DNA of 64,000 bases from Mucilaginibacter dorajii. Lineage in GTDB: Bacteria; Bacteroidota; Bacteroidia; Sphingobacteriales; Sphingobacteriaceae. The stretch covers positions 346,328 through 410,327 of the forward strand of contig NZ_JANTYS010000004.1 of assembly GCF_024808255.1 (NCBI RefSeq). The letters run 5' to 3'. The notes below the pieces were generated by a model, which saw nothing but the letters and a program-made list of their open reading frames with translations, made no database searches and was not told the origin of the DNA. The translations under genes and the position numbers were made by a program. Positions 19,018 through 27,836 of the stretch are shown here, one piece after another; positions within the stretch are counted from its first letter, which is position 1, and each line of letters begins with the position of its first letter.

Positions 19018-19788
19018 TTAATAAATGCGATAGCTTACACCCAACCGCATCAGTTCGCTATGAGCAGTAAGTGTGGTAGTGCTGCTGCCGCCACTTCCGG
19101 TCAAATCCGTTTCAACTCTTGATAGGTAATTGGTTAAGCCATGTGCAAAGCTGGCGTTAAGCGCCCATTTGCCGTAGGATGCTGCCGCTCCCAGGCGTAA
19201 CCTCACATCTGTAGGTGCTTTTGTCCGGGCGTAATCAACAGGGTATGTTTTGCCATTGTTATCTTTAACACTGCCTTCATCTTTGGTTTTTAGGATAATA
19301 CCAACATCCACACCAGGCAAAATATCTAACTTAACTTTATGCAGCAGAAACCGGTAACCTATGTATGGATTTAGGTTGATGCTTTGATTTTGCAGGTTAG
19401 TATGTCCCTTTACCGCAAAACTTGGGTCGGTGTAAACAGTATTGACATCATTAAAGGTTATATAAATAAGTGGGGTATATTTATCAATATTTACCTGGCT
19501 TCGTAATACTTCATAACCGGCACCTAAGCCCCATATAAAACCACTTTTTGCAACAAATTGCCCCTGTAAAGTACTGCCATAACTAAAACCATTACGGTTG
19601 CCATAGGGGTTGTTGGTATAATTTTGATTATTTGAGCCGTATTGCATAACCTGGGATGTAGCTGTCGCGGATTTGCCTGAAAAATGAAACAAGCCCGAAT
19701 TGGCCTGAACCGATAGCTCAAATTGTTGGGCAAATGCCAATGAGGCCGCAAACAACAGGGCAGTTAGCGCAAGTAAATGTTTCTTCAT
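19018..19788 (-). CDS. outer-membrane beta-barrel-like protein
   Basis: This 256-residue protein has a signal peptide (residues 1-20, ending AFA) and a body of alternating short beta strands ending in an aromatic-poor but barrel-like SYRIY. It is the last gene of a sigma factor operon, and its start overlaps the stop of the 511-residue gene by 4 bp. No enzymatic motif is visible. A role as a partner or structural companion of the upstream barrel protein is inferred from context only. Confidence 0.75.
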   Translation of the reverse strand: MKKHLLALTALLFAASLAFAQQFELSVQANSGLFHFSGKSATATSQVMQYGSNNQNYTNNPYGNRNGFSYGSTLQGQFVAKSGFIWGLGAGYEVLRSQVNIDKYTPLIYITFNDVNTVYTDPSFAVKGHTNLQNQSINLNPYIGYRFLLHKVKLDILPGVDVGIILKTKDEGSVKDNNGKTYPVDYARTKAPTDVRLRLGAAASYGKWALNASFAHGLTNYLSRVETDLTGSGGSSTTTLTAHSELMRLGVSYRIY

Positions 19789-21320
19789 TTTTTATTGGTA
19801 AAGTTAAGTTTCAGGTTTATACCGCCTGCGCCAAACTTTATCTGTTGCGATCCCAGCCCCTGAAGCGGGTATTTCAAAAATGGCTCAATAATAAGGCGAT
19901 TGCTTTTCCCCAAAGCGGTGCCCAAACCAAAGGAAACGTTAAGTGTTTTGGCAAAGTAAAAGCTATTAAAACTTTGCCTATCCGTTTGGTCAGTTGTTTG
20001 CTGGGTTACACCAGCCAACAACGAGTTATGGGTGATACCGTAACTGGTGGTATAAGCCTCATTAATAAACGTGCCCGAGCTTAAGCCAGCCGAGATATAA
20101 GCATCAGTTTTTTGCGGGTTGAATTCGTACTTGATATTGATAGGCACATCAAGCCCTACCAGGCTGGCATTATAGTTTTTAAAGGTAGGTAATGATGCTG
20201 CAGGGGCCAGCATATTGTCTTCGCGGGCGGCTGCGTATGATAATGCGCTTGCCGCGTTTGTATTAGGGGGCGTTGAGCTGCCGTACTTCAACGTGTTTTG
20301 TGCCAATGCAATACCGGTTGAAAGTTTAATGTTTTTACTCAATTTAATATCAGATGTAAAACCGGCACCGGCGTTAACCTGGTTGCTGCTGCCCTTGGCA
20401 TAGTTAAAAAATGTTGCCGCATACACGCCAAATTTTACTTTTTTATCATCAATGACCTTTTCTGCCGGTTTTTTAGGCTGATTTTGCTCGGCTTTAAACA
20501 TGGCGTCTATCGTGCTTGTTGGTGTGGCGGTTTTAGCAACCTGTTTATCCGTATTTTTAGAGTTGATGTCAGCGGCTTTGCCGGGTACAACAGTAGTGTT
20601 TACCGCATACTGAGCCGCATCAGTTTTTGGAGAAACGGATTTAACACTATCAACTCTTTTTGCAGGTGTAGCTATTGCATCGGTCTGCTTGTTTGCCGGT
20701 GGCTGAACAGCGGCCACGTTGTTGTTGATACCATTATTGCCACTGATCACCAAAGGCGGATTTACCATGGTATTATTGGAGGCAACCTGTTTTTGCTGAT
20801 TGCCTGCCGCAATGTTATTGGGTTGTACTGTAGCCGTATTTGTGTTATTAATTACCGGGTTTTTATGTGCAGGCTGATTGTTTTGAGCAATATTGTTTGG
20901 TGTTGATACCGTGCTATCAACCGGGCTTTTATGTACAGGTTGATGGTATTGGGCAATAGTGTTTTGTGCTGATGCAATAGTATCAACAGGGGTATTTGCA
21001 GGCGCAGTTTGCGTCGCCGCCAATTGAGCCGCCGAATCTTTAGCACCGGTTTTTTGTTGTTGCTGATGTTTTGCCGGTTTAAGGGCAAGGGTATTATCGG
21101 GCTGCGTTTTTTTACTCAGCATCCAAACGCCTATACTTAAAAACAGCAGTAAGCCGGCTGCCACACCTGCCCACCATAACCAAACCACCGGGCGCTTCTT
21201 CTCCTCCTCAGGAAATCTTTCCCTGAGCAGCAGCCAGCCCTCATCGGCGGTGGTGTCTTCGTAGTTATCAAACACCTCCCTGATGCGGTTCTTTAAGTCG
21301 TTATCCAACTGATCATCCAT
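19785..21320 (-). CDS. TM-anchored protein with long linker and C-terminal beta-barrel-like domain
   Basis: This 511-residue protein has an unusual order. Residues about 1-45 are charged and cytoplasmic (RIREVFDNYEDTTADEGW). One helix follows at about 46-68 (VVWLWWAGVAAGLLLFLSIG). Residues about 75-295 are a Thr/Asn/Gln/Ala/Pro-rich low-complexity linker with imperfect repeats. Residues about 305-511 look like an outer-membrane beta-barrel. It overlaps the ECF sigma gene by 8 bp upstream and the barrel gene by 4 bp downstream. Position suggests that the N-terminus is an anti-sigma-like or sensing part, but no known anti-sigma motif is clear. Confidence 0.8.
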   Translation of the reverse strand: MDDQLDNDLKNRIREVFDNYEDTTADEGWLLLRERFPEEEKKRPVVWLWWAGVAAGLLLFLSIGVWMLSKKTQPDNTLALKPAKHQQQQKTGAKDSAAQLAATQTAPANTPVDTIASAQNTIAQYHQPVHKSPVDSTVSTPNNIAQNNQPAHKNPVINNTNTATVQPNNIAAGNQQKQVASNNTMVNPPLVISGNNGINNNVAAVQPPANKQTDAIATPAKRVDSVKSVSPKTDAAQYAVNTTVVPGKAADINSKNTDKQVAKTATPTSTIDAMFKAEQNQPKKPAEKVIDDKKVKFGVYAATFFNYAKGSSNQVNAGAGFTSDIKLSKNIKLSTGIALAQNTLKYGSSTPPNTNAASALSYAAAREDNMLAPAASLPTFKNYNASLVGLDVPINIKYEFNPQKTDAYISAGLSSGTFINEAYTTSYGITHNSLLAGVTQQTTDQTDRQSFNSFYFAKTLNVSFGLGTALGKSNRLIIEPFLKYPLQGLGSQQIKFGAGGINLKLNFTNKK

Positions 21321-21867
21321 GGTTTTGTGCTTCTTGCCTTAATATTTTTCTTAATCGTTCTTTAGCCCGGCTTAAATAAACGCGCGATGAACTTGCCGGG
21401 ATAGCTAACATAGTACCAATTTCATCATGATTATAACCATCTATTTCGTACATATTAAAAATGGTAAGCTGTATGGCAGGCAGCTCATTCATCAGTTTTA
21501 ATATATCCTGTGCATTTAAATTATCAACCGTGCCCACATTACTGCTTAGGGGCGCGGCATTATCCAACTCAATATTTAACTGGAATTTAAGATCCTTACG
21601 GCGGCGGTCAATAGCAGTGTTTACTATAATTGTACGCAGCCAGGCTTTAAAGGGCTTATCTGTATTGTAATTATTTATGGCGTTAAATACTTTTATAAAT
21701 GCGTCATTTGCGGCCTCTAACGCGTCGTCGCGGTTAAGGCTGTAGCGCAAGCTTATACCCATAGCGTAGCCATAAAACTGCTTATACAGCATTTCCTGGT
21801 ATTTAAGGTTGCCTGCTTTGCATTGGCTGATAATTTCTTCTTCAGTAATGCGCTTGGGTGGATGCAT
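21313..21867 (-). CDS. ECF-type RNA polymerase sigma factor
   Basis: This 184-residue protein has sigma region 2 (about 20-90: YKQFYGYAMGISLRYSLNRDDALEAANDAFIKVF, then PFKAWLRTIIVNTAIDRRR) and sigma region 4 with a helix-turn-helix (about 125-175: LPAIQLTIFNMYEIDGYNHDEIGTML). It would direct RNA polymerase to a small regulon, probably including its own operon with the two envelope proteins that follow with overlapping starts. Confidence 0.93.
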   Translation of the reverse strand: MHPPKRITEEEIISQCKAGNLKYQEMLYKQFYGYAMGISLRYSLNRDDALEAANDAFIKVFNAINNYNTDKPFKAWLRTIIVNTAIDRRRKDLKFQLNIELDNAAPLSSNVGTVDNLNAQDILKLMNELPAIQLTIFNMYEIDGYNHDEIGTMLAIPASSSRVYLSRAKERLRKILRQEAQNHG

Positions 21868-22016
21868 TAAGTGTATTTATTCCGCTTAAATATTGTGTTG
21901 GTTTTTATGCCCTTACGCAGCATGTAACCATATTGATACAAATAAAAAAAATGTTTTTTTATTGCAGGCCATACCGGTGTAAATAGTTTTAACTGAAAAT
22001 TAAATTGCCATGCAAT

Positions 22017-22051
22017 TAAAAAAAGCCGCGCCAAATAAACGGCGACGGCCT
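22017..22051 (-). terminator. intrinsic terminator of the lipoprotein gene
   Basis: Read on the minus strand, GCCGTCGCC, a short AT loop and GGCGCGGC form a stem with one bulge, followed by seven T residues, about 20 bp after the stop of the 22070 gene. Confidence 0.75.
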
Positions 22052-22069
22052 TTCAGTTAAAAACAAATA

Positions 22070-22510
22070 TTAGTTTGCGGTTTTGGTAAGGTCATAACGA
22101 CCTATTGTATCCGGGCTTGTACCTGCAGTTGTGCGTAACATTTTTAAAGTAGTGCCATCATACACATACTGAAAAAGGCCTGATAGGTGCCTTTTGGTTT
22201 TAGGGGCAGTAGCGCTATAGGTACTATCATTAAACAGGAGGTAATATCCATCATAATTAAAAGTACCATGGCTACCCGCGTGGTATAAGGTAGTATCAGA
22301 AATTACCCTGAAGTGACCATCTGTGGTCATCTTTAAAAAAATGGTATTTTTTACACTGTCATAATTGCCAGAGCTGTTTCTGGTATAAAACCTGAACTGG
22401 CCGGTAAAAGAACCAGCAGGGGTAGGTACAACTGTGGCGTCCGATTTTGGCGAACAAGCGACAGCAAATATTAACAATACAGGTATTAAGTAAAATAAAT
22501 AACGCTTCAT
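22070..22510 (-). CDS. small lipoprotein of unknown function
   Basis: The protein has 146 residues when started at the ATG ending at 22510. That ATG is preceded by AAGGAA at good ribosome-binding distance, and a longer frame 14 codons upstream lacks this. The N-terminus MKRYLFYLIPVLLIFAVACSP is a lipoprotein signal with its cysteine at residue 19. The mature part (Thr/Ser-rich start, then a beta-rich body with DGHFRVISDTTLYH) matches no family I recognise. It is monocistronic, with its own terminator. Confidence 0.75.
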   Translation of the reverse strand: MKRYLFYLIPVLLIFAVACSPKSDATVVPTPAGSFTGQFRFYTRNSSGNYDSVKNTIFLKMTTDGHFRVISDTTLYHAGSHGTFNYDGYYLLFNDSTYSATAPKTKRHLSGLFQYVYDGTTLKMLRTTAGTSPDTIGRYDLTKTAN

Positions 22511-22577
22511 ATTTCCTTGTAATTTATATTGGTTACGTATATAAAGATACAAACGCTACAGCAAGCAAAGGATATTT

Positions 22578-23381
22578 TTAAAGTTTTTTTGCCTCGTTCC
22601 AAAAAATGTCCATTTCGGCAAGGCTCATATCCTGTAGCTGTTTGCCGTTTTCTTTGGCTTTCAGTTCAAGGTATTGAAAGCGTTTGATAAATTTCTTGTT
22701 TGTTTTTTCGAGCGCGTTTTCGGGGTTGATGTTGATGAAGCGGGCATAGTTGATGAGCGAAAACATCAGGTCGCCAAATTCAGCCTCGGCTTTTTCATGG
22801 TCGATGGTGCTTTCGTCTTCGGCATTAAACTCGTTTTTAAACTCCTGCATTTCTTCTTCAACCTTGGCCCATACCTGGTCTTTTTCTTCCCAGTCGAATC
22901 CAACGCCCCTCGCTTTTTCCTGTATGCGTGATGCCTTTACCAAGGCGGGCAATGAAGCAGGTACGCCGCCTAAAACAGATTTATTGCCCTCTTTAAGCTT
23001 AATTTGCTCCCAGTTGCGTTTTACGTCCTCTTCGTTTTGTACTTCCACATCGCCATAAATATGAGGGTGGCGGTTAATCAGTTTATCGCAAACACCATTT
23101 AGTACATCGGTAATGTTAAAGTCATTGGTTTCGGACGCTATTTTAGAATAGAAAACCAGGTGCAGCATAATATCGCCCAGCTCTTTTTTTATTTCCTGCA
23201 TATCATCGCCTAAAATGGCATCACTCAGCTCATAGGTTTCTTCAATAGTAAGGTGACGCAGGCTTTCCAGCGTTTGCTTTTTATCCCAGGGGCAGTTGGC
23301 CCTCAGGTCGTCCATAATGATCAGTAAACGTTGAAATGCGATGGTTGATGTAGGGGCCGTTTCCGGAGCTTTTAAAGGCAT
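22578..23381 (-). CDS. mazG: nucleoside triphosphate pyrophosphohydrolase MazG
   Basis: This 267-residue cytoplasmic enzyme would hydrolyse NTPs/dNTPs to monophosphates and pyrophosphate, cleaning damaged nucleotides. It has the double MazG layout. The first domain carries CPWDKKQTLESLRHLTIEETYEL and EIKKELGDIMLHLVFYSKIA with the metal-binding Glu/Asp set, and the second has EAEFGDLMFSLINYARF. Length is that of E. coli MazG. No toxin-antitoxin partner (mazEF) adjoins it. Confidence 0.95.
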   Translation of the reverse strand: MPLKAPETAPTSTIAFQRLLIIMDDLRANCPWDKKQTLESLRHLTIEETYELSDAILGDDMQEIKKELGDIMLHLVFYSKIASETNDFNITDVLNGVCDKLINRHPHIYGDVEVQNEEDVKRNWEQIKLKEGNKSVLGGVPASLPALVKASRIQEKARGVGFDWEEKDQVWAKVEEEMQEFKNEFNAEDESTIDHEKAEAEFGDLMFSLINYARFININPENALEKTNKKFIKRFQYLELKAKENGKQLQDMSLAEMDIFWNEAKKL

Positions 23382-23520
23382 GTGTTTGTACAGATTAATT
23401 ATAGTACAAATGTACTATATCGTGTTTAATGCAAACTTATGCCACAGTTAATTATATGCTAACATTAATTGATTTTATTAGCAAATGACTAAATTGGGAT
23501 AACAATTTACCTTCACTATC

Positions 23521-24345
23521 ATGAAAAAAATTTACTTACTGGCTTTAAACATCATTGTATTTTGTGGTTTTTGCAGGGCGCAACAAACAGAACCGGGTTT
23601 GCAGCCTGCTACCTTTCGGCAGCCACAGCCTTTTTTATATACTATTAACACCCTTAACCCCGGCGGCCGTAACTGGAGCCTGAATTACTCTGGCGGTTAT
23701 GGCGAGCGTACGGTAACCCCGCTGGGTTTTGATGGCGTTGATCAAAACCTTTCTGTTAAGGGGTACCTGGGTGCAAAATTTACCTTTTTGGCAACGCTTG
23801 GTACAGGCGTAAGCAACGGTACAGTACACTCCTTACAACAAGCCGAAGTGTTACGTGATTTTATAGGCGGCAACCAGCCGGCCGGTTTCAGGATTGGCGG
23901 TGGTTTTGGCTTTAGGCGAGAGTTTAATAATGACGCGGTCGCTTTTAGTCGTATCGCGGCAGCTTATGACGTTACTTCGTGGAAATTAGGTGCCAACGTA
24001 CGTTTTGAAAAAGCATTTGATGCTAAACGCGATGGATTGGATGTAATATCAAGCCTGGGTGTTTTGCGCCATATAAGCGGCGGCTTTTTTGGCGGGGTAG
24101 AAGCCGTAGGGCAGGATTTAGAAGGCTTTTGGGAAAGTGACGAGGCCGAAGGCGGTGCCCGTTTATTGGTAGGCCCATCCTTAAATTACGCGCCGGCATC
24201 TTCGCGTTTTGCATTCTCGTTGTGTGGCGGGCCAATCATTTACGCCACCCATAGTACCATAACGCAAGGCGAATTTGCCTACCGAGAACTGCCGAACACC
24301 AACGGTTTTACGCTTAAGTTTAACGTTGGTTTTAGGTTTTTATAG
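23521..24345 (+). CDS. exported beta-rich protein of unknown function
   Basis: This 274-residue protein has a signal peptide (about 1-20, ending CRAQQ). The mature part consists of repeated amphipathic beta strands with many glycines and ends in FNVGFRFL, as expected for an outer-membrane barrel. I do not recognise a named family. It converges on mnmD with only 3 bp between the stops. Confidence 0.7.
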   Translation: MKKIYLLALNIIVFCGFCRAQQTEPGLQPATFRQPQPFLYTINTLNPGGRNWSLNYSGGYGERTVTPLGFDGVDQNLSVKGYLGAKFTFLATLGTGVSNGTVHSLQQAEVLRDFIGGNQPAGFRIGGGFGFRREFNNDAVAFSRIAAAYDVTSWKLGANVRFEKAFDAKRDGLDVISSLGVLRHISGGFFGGVEAVGQDLEGFWESDEAEGGARLLVGPSLNYAPASSRFAFSLCGGPIIYATHSTITQGEFAYRELPNTNGFTLKFNVGFRFL

Positions 24346-24348
24346 GGC

Positions 24349-25026
24349 TTAGCTGTTTTTAACTCCGCGCAGCATTTCCCGTTTACCGGCGGCACCCGGT
24401 ACTTTTTCAATTTTAAGATCGAGCGCTTTAAGCATGCGTTTAAGGTTGCCGGTGATGGCATAAGTAACAAATACGCCACCCGGTTTCAAAAAGCCGGCCA
24501 CGTGGCTTATCGCCGCCTGTTCCCACATTTCGGGCTGGCGGGATGCGGCAAAGGCATCAAAGTAAATGATATCATATTGACTGGCTGATGTAAAATCAAG
24601 CAGTTTAACGGCGGCAATTTCTAATTTACAGTTATTATTAATACTAACAGGACTGGTTAAAGCTTGGGGATAGTTTGATAAATAAGAAGCCCATAAGGCT
24701 GCCGGGGTATATGCCTCATAACCGGTTTCGCTCATCATTTGTGATGTAAGTGGGTAGGCTTCTATCCCGGTGTAGTTAAGGTTGATGTTTTTGCTACTGC
24801 AAACATCGGCACTTAGTAAAAAGTTTAAACCGGTGCCGAAACCAATTTCCAGTATACTTACTTCACCGGCATTGGTTTGGTTTAAAAAATACTCCAGCCC
24901 CGAGTTAACAAACACATGCTGACTTTCCTGCAAAGCCCCGTTTCGTGAATGATAAAGCTCGCCTACCTGCGCGTTGTAAATGGTTTTTGAACCATCGGCG
25001 GTGGTGACTATAGAAAGATTGGTCAT
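24349..25026 (-). CDS. mnmD: tRNA 5-methylaminomethyl-2-thiouridine methyltransferase (MnmD)
   Basis: This SAM-dependent methyltransferase corresponds to the N-terminal half of MnmC and finishes the mnm5s2U modification at the tRNA wobble base. Visible marks are ILEIGFGTGLNFLL (SAM loop), NYTGIEAYPL, YDIIYFDAFAASRQPEMW and KPGGVFVTYA. The FAD oxidase half of MnmC is absent, as in Gram-positive and many Bacteroidota forms. Two in-frame ATGs, ending at 25041 and 25026, both lie in a dispersed repeat. The shorter start (225 residues) gives the usual N-terminus and is preferred. Confidence 0.88.
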   Translation of the reverse strand: MTNLSIVTTADGSKTIYNAQVGELYHSRNGALQESQHVFVNSGLEYFLNQTNAGEVSILEIGFGTGLNFLLSADVCSSKNINLNYTGIEAYPLTSQMMSETGYEAYTPAALWASYLSNYPQALTSPVSINNNCKLEIAAVKLLDFTSASQYDIIYFDAFAASRQPEMWEQAAISHVAGFLKPGGVFVTYAITGNLKRMLKALDLKIEKVPGAAGKREMLRGVKNS

Positions 25027-25054
25027 TGGGTCATTGGTCATTGAGTCATTAACT
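25020..25054. repeat. tcattggtcatt-type repeat over the mnmD start
   Basis: GGTCATTGGGTCATTGGTCA and the bases after it are another copy of the repeat at 13917-13984. On the minus strand it supplies both possible mnmD start codons (ATGACC-type hexamers). Confidence 0.7.
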
Positions 25055-25068
25055 TTATGCAGTCTTAC

Positions 25069-26412
25069 TTAGCGCGAACCAAAAAACTCGGTGATTACTT
25101 CACCCAGGTCATAAACAGGCACATCGGTTATATAGCCCGCTATGATACTGGCCGCCGCTGCCGAACGATAACCCGCCGCGCAGTGTACTACAATTGGTTT
25201 TGTGGTTGGTATTTCGTTGAGGCGATCACGTAATTGGGGTAATGGGATGTTGATGGCTGCATCAAATGCTTTGCTTCCGCTTACTTCGCTTTCGTTTCGC
25301 ACATCTATGGTCGTATATTTATCAATATCGGCTTTAAACGCGGCCAAATCAAGATCTGGTAGTATTTCGCAGGCGTTTTTGGGTGATAGCTGGGTAGCAA
25401 GTATGTTGCTTTCGTAGCCTATCTTAGCGGCTTTTTTCAGCAGTTTGTCAAGGCTCTCTTCATCATCGGCCACCAGGTAAAATTTTTCATCAGCCTGCAG
25501 GATAGATCCCAACCAGGTTTCAAATTTTTCACCATCCTGCAGGTTGATAGCGCCTTTTAAATGACCGGCCCTGAAAATTGGCTTTGGGCGACTATCGATA
25601 ACCGTAATATCGTCCTGTAACTGAATATCAGCATCAATCATCGGTACCTTATCTACATTTCGCTGCATAGCAGGCGCGCCGCTTTTGTTGAGCTCTACAT
25701 CGTAACCAAAATAGTTTGGTACAAAAGGCTGGTCGCTGGTAAGCGTTTTGATAAATGTAAATTCATCCATGAGCTGTAAAGCATAGTTTTCCAACAATTC
25801 GCGCCCTATGGTACTCTGCAAATCGGGACTCATATTTTTGCCGCATAATGAACCGGGGCCGTGGGCCGGGTAAACAATAACGTTACGGGGCAGGGTCATG
25901 ATCTTATGGCGGGTGCTCAGGTACATTTGTTTGGCCAATTCTTCTTTTTTGGCGGTGATGTTGCCAACGTTTTCGCGCAGGTCGGGCCTGCCCACATCGC
26001 CTACAAACAAAGTATCGCCGGTGAAAACAGCAACCTCTTTGCCCTCTTCATCTACCAGTAAAATACAAATAGAATCGGGCGAGTGGCCGGGGGTATTGAT
26101 GGCTTTAAGCTTAATGTCATTCAGCTGGATTACGTCGCCGTCGTCAAAAGTTTCATGTGGGTAGGTGGCACCGGTAAGTTTACTGCAATAGATCACCGCG
26201 CCGGTGGTTTCATGGATTTCCAGGTGCGAACTTACAAAATCGGCATGGGGGTGGGTTTCAATCACGCCAACCACGTCGGCCGTATGCATTGCCGCGAAAT
26301 CATAGTAAGGCTGCGGATCGCGCGCCGGATCAATAACGATCATTTTACCTGTACGGATCACCGCATATGAAGCATGCGCTAATCCTTTATCATAAAATTG
26401 CTGGATAATCAT
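25069..26412 (-). CDS. metallo-beta-lactamase-fold hydrolase with two rhodanese domains
   Basis: This 447-residue cytoplasmic protein starts with a glyoxalase II/persulfide-dioxygenase-like domain (about 1-235; metal motif HPHADFVSSH, later FTGDTLFVGDVGRPDL and VYPAHGPGS). Two rhodanese domains follow. The first (about 255-345) lacks the catalytic cysteine, having VADDEE where the loop should be. The second (about 355-447) has an intact active loop HCAAGYRSAAA. The combination suggests oxidation and transfer of sulfane sulfur during sulfide or persulfide detoxification. Confidence 0.88.
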   Translation of the reverse strand: MIIQQFYDKGLAHASYAVIRTGKMIVIDPARDPQPYYDFAAMHTADVVGVIETHPHADFVSSHLEIHETTGAVIYCSKLTGATYPHETFDDGDVIQLNDIKLKAINTPGHSPDSICILLVDEEGKEVAVFTGDTLFVGDVGRPDLRENVGNITAKKEELAKQMYLSTRHKIMTLPRNVIVYPAHGPGSLCGKNMSPDLQSTIGRELLENYALQLMDEFTFIKTLTSDQPFVPNYFGYDVELNKSGAPAMQRNVDKVPMIDADIQLQDDITVIDSRPKPIFRAGHLKGAINLQDGEKFETWLGSILQADEKFYLVADDEESLDKLLKKAAKIGYESNILATQLSPKNACEILPDLDLAAFKADIDKYTTIDVRNESEVSGSKAFDAAINIPLPQLRDRLNEIPTTKPIVVHCAAGYRSAAAASIIAGYITDVPVYDLGEVITEFFGSR

Positions 26413-26435
26413 ATCGGCCGCAAAGATAGGAGTTT

Positions 26436-26497
26436 GTAGCGGATGTTGTAAGATTGGAATGTTGTAAGGTTGTAAAGTTTGCGGGGAGTTGTAAGGC
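26436..26497. repeat. low-complexity gttgtaag repeats
   Basis: Several imperfect copies of TGTTGTAAG follow one another upstream of the DUF6624 gene, and at 26500-26523 the inverted pair AAATGTTT / AAACATTT occurs. This is non-coding with no clear function. Confidence 0.5.
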
Positions 26498-26586
26498 GGA
26501 AATGTTTTAAAGTGGAAACATTTTGAAGCGTTAGCAGGTTTTGTATTTATAATTAATAACTATATATTTAGTTGATTGTTAAAGTT

Positions 26587-27180
26587 ATGAAAACATCTGT
26601 AGTTATTACTTTCATTTTGGCGTGCTTGACCGCCAGTTCTTTTGCGCAAAAAGCAAAGTTGGATACATCATTGATCCAAAGAATTGATTCGATGTTTAAG
26701 GACGATCAGCGGTGGCGCAAAGAGTATAACAAGTTTCAGCAAAAAAAGTCAGCCTTTGATGAGGAAACTATCAACAGCAATTGGCTTAGGGCTGATAGTA
26801 TTAACGAGGTGAAGGCCAAAGCTATCATCAATAAATACGGATACCCCGGGTACAATAGGGTAGGCGATACCAGCAACGATTTTTGGGCTATTGTACAGCA
26901 TTGCGACGATGACATAGCTTTCCAGGAACGGATACTGGTTCTGTTGAAAAAGGAGGTAGATAAAAACAACGCCGATAGATCAAACTACGCGTTACTTACC
27001 GATAGGGTGCTGGTAAACAAGCACCAAAAACAAATTTATGGCACCCAAATAAAACTCGACCCAAAGACAAAGAAAGCAGCACCATTTCCACTCAAGTTTC
27101 CCAAATCGGTTGATAAACTGCGCAAACAGATGGGATTAGGGCCACTGGCCGTTTATGTTAAAAGTTTTAACACGGTTTAA
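26587..27180 (+). CDS. DUF6624 family exported protein
   Basis: The protein has 197 residues from the ATG at 26587, which gives a clean signal peptide (about 1-20, ending SFAQ). A TTG five codons upstream is in frame but less likely. The body carries the DUF6624 pattern: YGYPGYNRVGDTSNDFWAIVQHCDDD, then ILVLLKKEV, YALLTDRVLVN and YGTQIKLDP. Function of the domain is unknown. It stands alone and is followed by a terminator-like hairpin. Confidence 0.8.
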   Translation: MKTSVVITFILACLTASSFAQKAKLDTSLIQRIDSMFKDDQRWRKEYNKFQQKKSAFDEETINSNWLRADSINEVKAKAIINKYGYPGYNRVGDTSNDFWAIVQHCDDDIAFQERILVLLKKEVDKNNADRSNYALLTDRVLVNKHQKQIYGTQIKLDPKTKKAAPFPLKFPKSVDKLRKQMGLGPLAVYVKSFNTV

Positions 27181-27188
27181 GGATTTGG

Positions 27189-27230
27189 AAGGATTACCAG
27201 GATTGAAAGTTAACAATCGTGGTAATCCTT
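27189..27230 (+). terminator. hairpin after the DUF6624 gene
   Basis: AAGGATTACC pairs perfectly with GGTAATCCTT, and the inner GATTG pairs with CAATC. The sequence is of a dispersed intergenic type and ends in a short AT stretch, so it may act as a terminator. Confidence 0.55.
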
Positions 27231-27311
27231 TAATCCTAAAAATGTTGGTTCATACAAAGTAATTCAAAATTTATCTGCACATCTGAAATCTGCATATTTG
27301 CACATCGAAAA

Positions 27312-27668
27312 TTATTTCCCGTGCAAACTCACCACGTTGCCATCGGGGTCTTTAATGTTTAAAAACTTGCCCCAAGGGGTGTTATCTACTTCGGCTAATT
27401 CTACACCTTTTTCGGTTAGGTCTTTTATGTCGGCATCAAGGTCATCGGTTTTAATTACAAGTCCGCGGATGCTGCCGGGCTTCATATCCGGGAACCAATT
27501 TACTAGTGTGATGGATACCGGCGAACCAGGGTAAGCCATCTGGATCCATTGTGCACCATCGGGACCAAATGGGGACTCTACCAAAACTGCAAAGCCAAGT
27601 TTAATGTAAAAATCTTTGGCCACCTGCTGGTTTGTTACCGGGATAGAGATAATTTCAATTGCTTTCAT
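27312..27668 (-). CDS. VOC (glyoxalase/bleomycin-resistance fold) protein
   Basis: This 118-residue soluble protein has one vicinal-oxygen-chelate unit with paired beta-alpha-beta-beta-beta modules. Visible pieces are IEIISIPVTNQQVAKDFYIKLGF, FGPDGAQWIQM and the end FLNIKDPDGNVVSLHGK, typical of glyoxalase-like proteins. The first metal ligand position (usually His or Gln) is not clear, so catalysis is uncertain. It is divergent from the DUF3095 gene. Confidence 0.85.
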   Translation of the reverse strand: MKAIEIISIPVTNQQVAKDFYIKLGFAVLVESPFGPDGAQWIQMAYPGSPVSITLVNWFPDMKPGSIRGLVIKTDDLDADIKDLTEKGVELAEVDNTPWGKFLNIKDPDGNVVSLHGK

Positions 27669-27836
27669 ATTGTTTACTCAGTTGTTATAATTAGTTGCGA
27701 TAAATTTACGGTTAGGTTGTATGATCTTTATACATTTTTTACACATTGATTAAATTCCTTTTTATCTTGTTTGCGTAAGTAAAGTGTAATCGGCAAAACC
27801 GTTAGACCCAATTACTGTTTACCACTTACATAACCA

